Shown one piece after another: positions 13,401 to 23,787 of a stretch of 64,000 nt of DNA (position 1 is the first letter of the stretch; each line of letters begins with the position of its first letter). The position numbers were made by a program, and so were the translations under genes. The stretch lies in NCBI GenBank assembly GCA_036877525.1, contig JAZGTH010000087.1:1647501-1711500 (forward strand), written 5' to 3'. The stretch is from Chromobotia macracanthus (Eukaryota; Chordata; Actinopteri; Cypriniformes; Botiidae). The notes beneath the pieces were generated by a model, which did no database searches, was not told the DNA's origin, and was given only the letters and a program-made list of their open reading frames with translations.

Positions 13401-15919
13401 AATAATTGCAAGATAAATGTCATTTAATATTTGCAGAACACAAAGCAACTAACATTGTCCGTCCTGCGCGAATTCTGCCTATTACAATCATAGATTACTT
13501 CAGGCCAACAAACAAAAGGATATCATACCCAAACCGAACAATGTCGGAGAGCTTGAGGGTTATGTATGTTTGGTCTGGAATTCTCAAGTCATTCACAAAT
13601 GTCTGAAAGGGGAAAAGAAAAATCACACAAATATTTATACTTCCCTGAAATACTATGAATGCAGGTGTGACTGTCAGCTTGAAATGAGCAAAAATGCACA
13701 TGACTGTAACAAAATCATGTCTTTTATATTGATATTTTTACTTTCAGAAATATCAGATTCTTCGATTAACCACAACCTCACTAGAAGCATTATATGACAT
13801 CATTTTAAAGATGCAGATGACAAATTAAACATTTGAGTAAGGGACAATCTACACACAGTCGTCTGACTTGCTGTACCCAAAGTTGTAGTGGTTTTAATGG
13901 TTATTATAGGGGAATAAGTATTACAAAGGAGCCTTGTTGTAAGTATTTTAATTACAGAGCTCTCCGAAATGCTCGAATCTGACTGATTGTTACAGATTAG
14001 CTAATAAAATATTTCAAATCAATTCCTATCCCGTTCTATACTCATGCAAGTAGCCATGTAAAAAGCAGAATAATATACGTTCATTTACAATTATGAGTTC
14101 ATTAAGCCCTCGCCCTCATTTATTTGTACTTTGTTTTAGAGGTGAACCTTTCTAAATCTATCCTTCATTTTAATAATCTATGAAAAAAATTCTGCTCCCT
14201 TCTTCTTTCTCCCAACAAATCAAACAAATCATTTTAAAGGTTTTTTAATGGAGAATTTCAAAATTACTCATTTTTGAAAATATGCTCATTGTGACTCATT
14301 TTACCAACACGGGTCACAACTGATGGGTCCTGGAAATCCATCCATAAGATGTTATCCTTACTTAACACCTGATTTAATTCAGAGCGCTCCATGAACTGGG
14401 TGTGTCAGATAAGGGACATACAAAATGTGCAGTGCTGTGCATCTCATCAGGATTACAACCACTGCTTTAATGAACTGCAGCTAGAGGTTATGTTTCACGT
14501 ATGCAGTATGCTTCTGTATGCAGTATGTTTCAGTATGCAGTATTCTTCTGTATGCAGTATTCTTCAGTATGCAGTATGTTTCAGTATGCAGTATTCTTCT
14601 GTATGCAGTATTCTTCAGTATGCAGTATGTTTCAGTATGCAGTATGCCTCATGTGAAGGGTTACTCTACAGCAACATCATGACACATATGGGTCTGAGTA
14701 AGATTAATGAATTGATCTGGTCTGTACTGCAGTGAGGACATCAGCACTTCCTTTAAACTGATTTGTATATTCAAAAACAACGTTTAAAGAAAATCAAGGA
14801 ATTTTTTATCTATTACAAAGCTTTTTTATGACATTGTTTTATATTGTTTATAGTGAATTATAAAGACATATTGATGATATAATGTTATAGAAGTAAAACG
14901 TACCCCATTTAAACTCCCCAGATCCTTCACCAGGTGCTCATCTGTTGCAGGGTTGTAGTTAATAACAGCATGTTGTTTATCCACACTGCGAGACTGAGGG
15001 AAGAAACAAATAGAAAAAACAAAAGAAAAAGATGTTTATGTCCTAATGACTTTTTATCATTCTTCTACCTTCTCCTACCTCATCATACTGGACATTTGTT
15101 TGAGTATATCATGTATTAGTCTGTCTGCTTCTTGTAAGATGGTAAGAAAACTTTTAAAATCATAACAATACTCTCATTAATCGATGACGATTACCACAAA
15201 GCCAATTTCTTTGCTTCTCATTTAATTTCAAAGGTGATGCTCTTTTCATAAGCATCTTTTTATACGGTTAGAAAATACTGTTCAGAAGCAGCTGTGCTCT
15301 CCAACAAGCATTCCACCTTTATGTGAAAAATGATAAATATTACGGCTGATCAGATAGGAAACACCGTAACACATCTACTGAACCCACAAAGAGATCACGG
15401 ACTGAGACTCATCAGACAGAATGGGGACTTTAATATCTACTAATTCCATCACTCAACATGATGCCCTTCGTTATCCACTTCAGATGGAAGCTGTTCCAGT
15501 GAGAGCTGAGTTTCAATCTAACACCAAAAGACTATTACAGACACAGGCTCATTCATCTCTCCACGTCTGCTGTCCAAACAAAACAGCACTCTTGGTCTGG
15601 TAGGCCTTGTTTCCCGTGATGTGGTGATTAACTGTTTATAGACGATGACGTAGATGTTATATAATCAATATTCAACCCATTTATATATTGCTTACACTTA
15701 CATTGGCTTGCATTTGTTATTTGATTATATATTTGGAAATGGCAACAGCTCCTGGTGTGTTTGCAGATCTGGTGAGGGAAGCGTTTAACATTCCAGGTAA
15801 AGTGGAAATCCCACCTGCAGCATGAGCTCGCAGTCTTCCCGGCCAACAAAGATCATCTCCCGCGGAAGACGGTGACGAGTACCAGAACTGCTGACCAGGA
15901 ACCATGATGTCACACTCAT
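4487..15919 (-). CDS. cep170b: Centrosomal protein of 170 kDa protein B (complete coding region, 18 exons, about 1699 aa)
   Basis: Exons (minus, from the start): 15919-15815, 14993-14904, 13602-13529, 13058-12995, 12792-12678, 12030-11914, 11815-11315, 10812-9698, 9470-9306, 9187-9061, 8955-7261, 7092-6861, 6731-6572, 5982-5851, 5525-5437, 5053-4960, 4842-4791, 4659-4487. The lengths sum to 5100 bases with consistent phases. The N-terminus MSVTSWFLVSSSGTRHRLPR and the next exons form an FHA domain (residues about 1-105; SRSVDKQHAV, KDLGSLNGTFVND). Conserved blocks follow: REPSYFEIPTKE, ASFTIEFDDC, AFIIEFFDENPRKKRSQSFT, DAGTYTIETESQ, KKLSRLDILAMPRKR and, near the C-terminus, ENEVPILKTSNKEISSIL. 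KRSQSFT and LDILAMPRKR are features of CEP170B rather than CEP170. CEP170 proteins bind centrosomes and microtubules. Human CEP170B is somewhat shorter; the large Ser-rich exons account for length variation. Confidence 0.96.
5601..5767. mobile_element. Fold-back MITE in a cep170b intron
   Basis: Long imperfect inverted repeat of about 165 bp between exons 5851-5982 and 5437-5525. The left end CACTGCAAAG and the right end, read inverted, AACTGTAAAA look like terminal inverted repeats. Internal arms TTTTTGTCTTGTTTTCTAG (left, about 5631-5649) and GAAGACAAGACAAAAAT (right, about 5726-5742) are complementary. No coding capacity. The superfamily (hAT-like CACTG/CA-TGTAAAA ends) is a guess. Confidence 0.55.
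13603..14903. other. cep170b: cep170b intron 3 (about 1.3 kb)
   Basis: Intron between the two FHA-domain exons. AT-rich, no ORF of interest. Its right part carries the 17-bp minisatellite listed separately; otherwise nothing recognised. Confidence 0.6.
14498..14646. repeat. 17-bp minisatellite with 51-bp higher-order pattern
   Basis: About eight tandem copies of a 17-bp unit of the form TTC(A/T)GTATGCAGTAT(T/G)(C/T). The variants are ordered so that the pattern repeats every three units (51 bp). It lies in cep170b intron 3. A short open frame through it (YAVCFSMQYSSVCSILQ) is a by-product of the repeat. Confidence 0.8.
14994..15814. other. cep170b: cep170b intron 2 (about 0.8 kb)
   Basis: Between the first coding exon and the second FHA exon. 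Short ORFs here are spurious; no repeat or RNA gene recognised. Confidence 0.5.
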
Positions 15920-15929
15920 CTTTGTTCTG
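15920..15929 (-). other. cep170b: 5' UTR end and 3' splice site before the cep170b start codon
   Basis: On the minus strand a T-rich tract ending TTTTTAG precedes CAGAACAAAG and then the ATG at 15919-15917. This fits a splice acceptor at 15930-15932, so at least one non-coding 5' exon should lie further right (higher coordinates). The upstream exon was not located with certainty. Confidence 0.5.
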
Positions 15930-15932
15930 CTA

Positions 15933-16849
15933 AAAACCCCTTTGCATCCTGTGGCATAAGAAGACATGTTTGTCGAGGAGAATATGAATTTACATTTCAG
16001 ACATTAATCTGAAGAGAGGGAATAGCTATGTAAACTGAGCAGCTTAAAGGAGCATTTATGCAGTAATAATATAGCTGCATAATAATATGTAATATCAGTA
16101 TAATATCAGTAATAAAATCTCTGTATTATTCAAATGTTTCTAGAGAACAAATGACTGATTAAAACAGGGACTTTTATATAATCATGCAGTGAAGCAGCAA
16201 AATCTTCCAGTATAACTGTGCCACAATTTTGGACGTTTTAGTGAAGAATGTTTGAGCGGTAAATGTACAGAGCAATCTGCCATTGAAAAAAACATTAAAA
16301 AACAAGCCATCCAGAAGTCAGTTAATGTTTTGTTATTATATTAGTAATAGACATTTTTTCTTTCTTCTTTTTACCTGAAGCTCAATTTGTGCATATGTTC
16401 TCCACAAAACGGATGCTTGAACCAGTGCACCTCTGCTGACAGTGTTAAACTGGTTATTAGATATGATAACGTGTTATGATGTCGTATCACTTCTCAGTGG
16501 ACACAGAGGATTCAGAGGATTTTACTTACTAAGGGAACCATGTTAGATATGTAAAAAAGCTTGTAATTCAGCTTGTGAATACACAGCAGATGTAGCTTAC
16601 AGTCAGCATTATTAATATATACTAGAGAAATATATGCATATGTATTATATATAATAACTCAGCTAAGGGGTTCAGTAAATGATCACCACACAGTACAAAG
16701 GCCTGCGTAACTTCAGTGTTTTCATGAACCGTACAGTTCATGCTGCTACCATGATCTTCATTTTCACACACAACATCTAAACGAGAACATGCCAATCAAG
16801 TGAAACCTGCAGTCGTGTTATGAATCGTGAGGACTTCACTCTTATTCTC
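15933..16849. other. AT-rich non-coding stretch, probable cep170b 5' intron
   Basis: About 900 bases between the presumed splice acceptor and the giant minisatellite. No gene, RNA or repeat recognised. Confidence 0.4.
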
Positions 16850-19800
16850 GTCTGTATAACACAATGTGTCCGTATAACAACACAATGCGTCCGTATAACA
16901 ACACAATGTGTCCGTATAACAACACAATGTGTCCGTATAACAACACAATGCGTCCGTATAACAACACAATGTGTCTGTATAATAACACAATGTGTCCGTA
17001 TAATAACACAATGTGTCCGTATAATAACACAATGTGTCCGTATAATAACACAATGTGTCCGTATAATAACACAATGTGTCCGTATAATAACACAATGTGT
17101 CCGTATAACAACACAGTCCGTATAACAACACAATGCGTCCGTATAACAACACAATGCGTCCGTATAACAACACAATGCGTCCGTATAACAACACAATGGT
17201 CCGTATAATAATATAACCAATCGTCCGTATAACAACACAATGCGTCCGTATAACAACACAATGCGTCCGTATAACAACACAATGTGTCCGTATAATAACA
17301 CAATGTGTCCGTATAACAACACAATGCGTCCGTATAATAACACAATGCGTCCGTATAATAAACACAATGTGTCCGTATAATAACACAATGTGTCTGTATA
17401 ATAACACAATGTGTCCGTATAACAACACAATGCGTCCGTATAACAACACAATGCGTCCGTATAATAACACAATGCGTCCGTATAATAAACACAATGCGTC
17501 CGTATAATAACACAATGTGTCCGTATAACAACACAGTGTGTCCGTATAATAACACAATGTGTCCGTATAACAACACAATGTGTCTGTATAATAACACAAT
17601 GCGTCCGTATAATAACACAATGCGTCCGTATAACAACACAATGTGTCTGTATAACAACACAATGCGTCCGTATAATAACACAATGTGTCCGTATAATAAC
17701 ACAATGTGTCCGTATAATAACACAATGTGTCCGTATAATAACACAATGTGTCCGTATAATAACACAATGTGTCCGTATAATAACACAATGTGTCCGTATA
17801 ATAACACAATGTGTCCGTATAATAACACAATGTGTCCGTATAATAACACAATGTGTCTGTATAATAACACAATGTGTCCGTATAATAAACACAATGTGTC
17901 CGTATAATAACACAATTCTATAGTATAATAAACACAATGTGTCCGTATAATAACACAATGTGTCCGTATAATAACACAATGTGTCTGTATAATAACACAA
18001 TGTGTCCGTATAATAAACACAATGTGTCCGTATAATAACACAATGTGTCTGTATAATAACACAATGTGTCTGTATAATAAACACAATGTGTCCGTATAAT
18101 AACACAATGTGTCTGTATAATAACACAATGTGTCCGTATAACAACACAATGCGTCCGTATAACAACACAATGCGTCCGTATAATAACACAATGCGTCCGT
18201 ATAATAAACACAATGCGTCCGTATAATAACACAATGTGTCCGTATAATAACACAATGTGTCCGTATAATAACAAAAGTATAATAACACAATGTGTCCGTA
18301 TAATAACACAATGTGTCCGTATAACAACACAATGTGTCTGTATAATAACACAATGCGTCCGTATAATAACACAATGCGTCCGTATAACAACACAATGTGT
18401 CTGTATAACAACACAATGCGTCCGTATAATAACACAATGTGTCCGTATAATAACACAATGTGTCCGTATAATAACACAATGTGTCCGTATAATAACACAA
18501 TGTGTCCGTATAATAACACAATGTGTCCGTATAATAACACAATGTGTCCGTATAACAACACAATGTGTCTGTATAACAACACAATGCGTCCGTATAATAA
18601 CACAATGCGTCCGTATAATAAACACAATGTGTCCGTATAATAACACAATGTGTCCGTATAATAACACAATGTGTCCGTATAATATTCCGTATAACAACAC
18701 AATTCCGTCCGTATAACAACACAATGCGTCCGTATAATAACACAATGCGTCCGTATAATAAACACAATGGTATAATAAACACAATGTGTCCGTATAATAA
18801 CACAATGTGTCCGTATAACAACACAATGTGTCCGTATAACAACAATTGTCCGTATAATAACACAATGCGTCCGTATAATAACACAATGCGTCCGTATAAC
18901 AACACAATGTCCGTATAATACCGTATAACAACACAATGCGTCCGTATAACAACACAATGTGTCCGTATAATAACACAATGTGTCCGTATATAACAACACA
19001 ATGCGTCCGTATAATAACACAATGCGTCCGTATAATAAACACAATGTGTCCGTATAATAACACAATGTGTCTGTATAATAACACAATGTGTCCGTATAAC
19101 AACACAATGCGTCCGTATAACAACACAATGCGTCCGTATAATAACACAATGCGTCCGTATAATAAACGTCCGTATAATAAACACAATGCGTCCGTATAAT
19201 AACACAATGTGTCCGTATAACAACACAATGTGTCCGTATAATAACACAATGCGTCCGTATAATAACACAATGCGTCCGTATAATAACACAATGTGTCCGT
19301 ATAACAACACAATGCGTCCGTATAATAACACAATGCGTCCGTATAATAACACAATGCGTCCGTATAATAACACAATGTGTCCGTATAACAACACAATGCG
19401 TCCGTATAACAACACAATGTGTCCGTATAATAACACAATGTGTCCGTATAATAACACAATGTGTCCGTATAATAACACAATGTGTCCGTATAATAACACA
19501 ATGTGTCCGTATAACAACACAATGTGTCCGTATAACAACACAATGCGTACAATCGTCCGTATAATAACACAATGGTCCGTATAATAACACAATGTGTCCA
19601 TTATAATAACACAATGTGTAACACAATGTGTCCGTATAATAAATATGTCCGTATAATAACACAATGTGTCCGTATAATAACACAATGTGTCGTATAATAA
19701 CACAATGTGTCCGTATAATAACACAATGTGTCCGTATAATAACACAATGTGTCCGTATAATAACACAATGCAATGTGTCCGTATAATAACACAATGTGTC

Positions 19801-20549
19801 CGTATAATAACACAATGCGTCCGTATAATAACACAATGCGTCCGTATAATAACACAATGTGTCCGTATAATAACACAATGTGTCCGTATAATAACACAAT
19901 GTGTCCGTATAACAACACAATGCGTCCGTATAATAACACAATGTCGTAAACACAATGGTCCGTATAATAACACAATGCGTCCGTATAATAACACAATGCG
20001 TCCGTATAATAACACAATGCGTCCGTATAACAACACAATGTGTCCGTATAATAACACAATGTGTCCGTATAATAACACAATGTGTCCGTATAATAACACA
20101 ATGTGTCCGTATAATAACACAATGTGTCCGTATAACAACACAATGTGTCCGTATAACAACACAATGTGTCCGTATAATAAACACAAGCGCCGTATAACAA
20201 CACAATGTGTCTGTATAATAACACAATGTGTCCGAAATAACACAATGTGTCCGTATAATAACACAATGTGTCCGTATAACAACACAATGCGTCCGTATAA
20301 TAACACAATGCGTCCGTATAACAACACAATGTGTCCGTATAATAACACAATGTGTCCGTATAATAAACACAATGTGTCCGTATAATAACACAATGTGTCC
20401 GTATAATAAACACAATGTGTCCGTATAATAACACAATGTGTCCGTATAATAACACAGTGTGTCCGTATAATAACACAATGCGTCCGTATAATAAACACAA
20501 TGTGTCTGTATAATAACACAATGTGTCCGTATAATAACACAATGCGTCC
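16850..20549. repeat. Giant minisatellite, 21-bp unit, about 175 copies (3.7 kb)
   Basis: Consensus unit CACAATGTGTCCGTATAATA plus A, 21 bp. Main variants are TGTG/TGCG before TCCG, TCTG for TCCG, and ATAACAA for ATAATAA; some units gain an extra A (22 bp) and a few are truncated (for example near 18680, 18845, 18910, 19550, 19620). Variant order is not random: long runs of the same variant order recur at offsets of roughly 720-960 bp (for example around 17391, 18110 and 19071; and 17581 against 18335), a higher-order structure. Because 21 is a multiple of three and several frames lack stops, both strands show very long open frames (plus MCPYNNT heptads; minus LYGHIVL, YTDTLCY or IRTHCVI heptads). 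These are artefacts, not genes. It probably lies in the 5' UTR intron of cep170b. Confidence 0.97.
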
Positions 20550-20602
20550 CGGGCCTACAGCGGGTCTGTACGTTCATCATATGACTTGCTATCACCATCA
20601 GT

Positions 20603-20702
20603 CGTGAATGTGACGTCACCGGTCGTGAATGTGACGTCATCAGTCGTGAATGTGACGTCACCGGTCGTGAATGTGACGTCACCGGTCGTGGATGTGACGT
20701 CA
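20603..20702. promoter_or_regulatory. Array of five CRE (TGACGTCA) sites, 21 bp apart
   Basis: Five tandem units of about 21 bp (GTCGTGAATGTGACGTCACC plus G) each carry the full palindromic CREB/ATF site TGACGTCA, at 20611-20618, 20632-20639, 20653-20660, 20674-20681 and 20695-20702. Spacing is exactly 21 bp, two turns of B-DNA, so all sites would lie on one face. Units differ by CACCGG/CATCAG and AAT/GAT while the CRE is unchanged in all five. It sits in GC-rich DNA upstream of cep170b; regulation of that gene is inference. Confidence 0.7.
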
Positions 20703-21025
20703 GTCCGTCACACCGCATCAGGTCACAGATGTGCACACTGATCAGAGACTTCGCTTCGCTTCTCTTCATCATTCATGTCTCGTCTATCACCGCACATCTC
20801 ACTGCTGCATTACCGCTGCAGCTCACTCATGTCCTGCGTGACTTCATCCTACAACTGATATGGGATCAGTCCCGCTGTCTCAGGCCTTACATCCACAATC
20901 CTGCCCGATCACACGTACCTACAGTCCCGCATCCGCGCATCCGTCACAGAGAAACAGGCGAGCGCATCAGCGACGTCCGTCTGTCGCCCGGCACGGTGCG
21001 CTGTTACCGGGGAAATGCGGCGGGA

Positions 21026-21156
21026 GGTCGGTGTGGAGCTGACGGTCGGGTCGGTGCTGATGGTCGGTGTGGAGCTGACGGTCGGGTCGGTGCTGATGGT
21101 CGGTGTTGACGGTCGGTGTGGAGCTAATGGTCGGTGTTGACGGTCGGTGTGCTGCT
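21026..21156. repeat. GC-rich 18/36-bp minisatellite
   Basis: Tandem units built from GGTCGGTGTGGAGCTGAC and GGTCGGGTCGGTGCTGAT (18 bp each, alternating as a 36-bp pair), then shortened variants with GGTCGGTGTTGAC. Located in the GC-rich block. Confidence 0.75.
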
Positions 21157-21375
21157 GTCGTGTAGCGGGTCTCCACCCTCTCCCGGTACTGAGATCATCT
21201 GCGCCGCCACCGGTGGTGCATGTGTGGAGCAGCACTGCAGCACCAGCCACAGCGTTACATCTCTACTGTAAGACTGACCAGTTATTAATGCAGAATTAAT
21301 TTAATGCATTAATGTTTTTAATGCAGAAGAGCTACACAGTGATGCATGAACGTACGGACATTATTAAAGCATCAA

Positions 21376-21450
21376 GAATGAATGAGTGGATGAATGGATG
21401 GATGGATGAATGAATGAATGAATGAATGGATGGATGGATGGATGGATGAG
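21376..21450. repeat. (GATG/AATG)n tetranucleotide repeat
   Basis: Interrupted tandem GAATG/GGATG tetranucleotides over about 75 bases, downstream of akt1 and upstream of the cep170b promoter candidate. Confidence 0.9.
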
Positions 21451-22160
21451 TTTTGCATTGTGAAGTATGCGTGCACACACAAGGAATTTGTCTTGGTTAC
21501 ATTTAATAAAGTGAATAAAAATACACTTCATATAAACGTAAACAGACAGACAAAATAAATTATATATCTCATAATATAAGTTGTATATAGTATGTAGAAT
21601 GCATTCACAGTTATAAAAGTGTTTAACTTTGTTTTCAGTTCTCAATTGTTTTTATTTTTTACAATAGCTGACATATGGTTTGAATTCGTTTATGACATAT
21701 TTGAGGGTCACTGACATATTTAATGTCAGTGACTTTTCATTTATCTGACGTACAGTCTTTATTTATTAAGGTACTATTACCAAATGTAAAGGTAACACTT
21801 TACAACTTTAACAAACATCATTGCATTACTTTACAATTTACATGATATAATGCTTTAACATTACTACATCAAACCAATATGTCATTTTATAAAAGGGATT
21901 TTATATAAAATCCTGGATGTTATAACTGGTCTTTGGTCATATATAGCACAATACAGCATAATCTCCTAAAAGCTTTGTCTAATAGTTATACTGCACTGTA
22001 AAAAATCATGTGATCTCAAAGTGTTGGCAATGTTTTATTATTTAAATTAATAAAATGTCCTAAATTTTACACCATTTCTTTTAAACTATCGAACAATTTT
22101 TATACCGAAAATGTTGATTGTTGAGATTCATCAACAAAAATGACAACATGATCATGAATC
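21451..22160. other. AT-rich intergenic stretch between cep170b and akt1
   Basis: No gene or C2H2 zinc-finger ORF seen, although ZBTB42 lies between AKT1 and CEP170B in human. A CACTGTAAAAAATC string near 21993-22006 could be one end of a small MITE, not pursued further. Confidence 0.4.
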
Positions 22161-22164
22161 AAAA

Positions 22165-23787
22165 AATGTTTATTTCTTAATTTTCAAAACACTGTCTATT
22201 CATTTTGTCCCTCGGTCAGCCTCCCATTAAGAAGTAAAATATGAAAATAACTTAATTGTGAAAGTTTCCCTTCAAAAACCAGCTCTGGTAATTTGAGTAC
22301 GTATATCAATACAAACTATTTCATGAAGTGGAAAAATATACAAAATATAAAAGCAAAGTGGAATAAAGGAATGAAAGAGATACTCATAGACCAGCAACTT
22401 ACATTCAATATTATTTTTGGGTCATCAGTCATTATTCAAATCTGGACCAAAGTCATTCTCTGAAATGTTTGATTATGCAAAAGTTATGGGATGTTTCAGC
22501 TTCTGTTTTCATCAAACTTTTAAACTGTCGTTTTATATTATGATGCGACTTCAAAATATGAATTTACAAACGCCTGCAACTTACACGCTGTTGATAAACA
22601 TGTTACAACTTTTAAAAACCTGAATTTGCAGCTTATTCCATTGACAAAATTTAACAAAACAAGAATTATTCATATAATTTTCCCAAATTCCTTAATATAA
22701 CAGAACCAAAGAAACTTGTTTTGATTTAATAAACTGCAGTACCATTTTGTCAGTGAAGGATCTTAAAATTTTAGTAAAAAATTCCTTTTTGCAAAATTTG
22801 CAATTCTTCCACAAATGTAATGTAAGGAGAATGTAAGGACATTTTCTGATTATTTCTTACAAATTGCATGAACATGAAAAAGAACGTCTTGTAAATGTAG
22901 CTGAAATATTCTCAACTCCTACAGGTTTCAGTTTACATGCTGAAGCATGTGGCTCTTCAAAGGTGTTTTTGGTTTCGGATGAGAGAATATATTTTAAATC
23001 GATATTTTAAAGAATCAAATTGCAGCACGTGCATGCAAGTAGTGCAGCCCTCGAAGGCGCAATATTTCAAGGCATTGTTACTGTACGAGTCCTGGCAAAT
23101 GAATAGAATATAAAGAAAAAATATGACCAAAACAGGCTCATCTGAAACAGCATTTCATGAATAAAAGTCTGTAAGCTGGTACTCTCATCTTCTCCTTCCA
23201 CATTCTGGTTCAACTTGTCAGTCAACCGGTAAATTTGACTACCAGTAATTTTTTTCAATCAAATCATAAATTCTTTGGTATTCAGGAACTGTCATGTCCT
23301 TACAGGACACAAACCATGATACACTACAATAAGACATGCTAAAGGACCATTTAAAATAAAATTGACTGGTTTTACTAAAGATTTAGAGACCTCAGGAATA
23401 TATCCTGGTTTCTGAAATGTACCAGTATTGTTTTAGAAAAGAGAAGCAGTTTTTAAAAGATGTCATTCATAATGCATTGAAGAAGACTGCATAAACACAG
23501 AGTTTGTATTAAATTATAAATATTCATGTGTTCCTTGAAGAGATGCTATTGGAAACAACCAATCCCTTTAAAACAAAACCTGCTATTATTAAGTGCTTAA
23601 TTGGGGATTAGATCAATTTAGACCAAATACTGCAGACATTCTTTTACAGTGAATAAAGTCTGGGTTGGGGGTGACTTCTAGAGACATATAGGAGTCACAG
23701 CAATGGCTGTGGATAGATTTTTAGCAGTGTCTCAGGGGAAATGTATGTGTACTTGTGCAAAACCTGTGTGTGTTTTAGGGACTTTTA
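22165..23787 (-). other. akt1: Probable akt1 3' UTR
   Basis: About 1.6 kb of AT-rich sequence after the akt1 stop codon, with a minus-strand AATAAA at 22174-22169. The length fits vertebrate AKT1 3' UTRs. No coding content seen. The end point is inferred. Confidence 0.45.

Larger units (their letters stand above)
20550..21250 (-). promoter_or_regulatory. GC/CpG-rich block, candidate cep170b promoter and non-coding first exon
   Basis: Against an AT-rich background this 700-bp block is GC-rich with many CpGs, holds the CRE array and a GC-rich minisatellite, and lies just upstream (minus sense) of cep170b. No 5' UTR exon could be fixed. The ORF 20729-21109 (+) ends in repeat-encoded GADGR units and is judged spurious. 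Confidence 0.45.

Noticed and set aside
16850..20549. CRISPR-like array
   Set aside because: Units are contiguous with no unique spacers, in a vertebrate genome. It is a minisatellite.
16777..20772. ORFs of up to 1331 aa on the minus strand and several of 60-230 aa on the plus strand
   Set aside because: They consist of heptad repeats from the 21-bp minisatellite in several frames and both strands, with no start context, splice structure or domain. They are repeat artefacts.
20729..21109. 126-aa ORF near the cep170b promoter candidate
   Set aside because: The C-terminal half is GADGR repeats from the 18/36-bp minisatellite; the rest has no homology I know.
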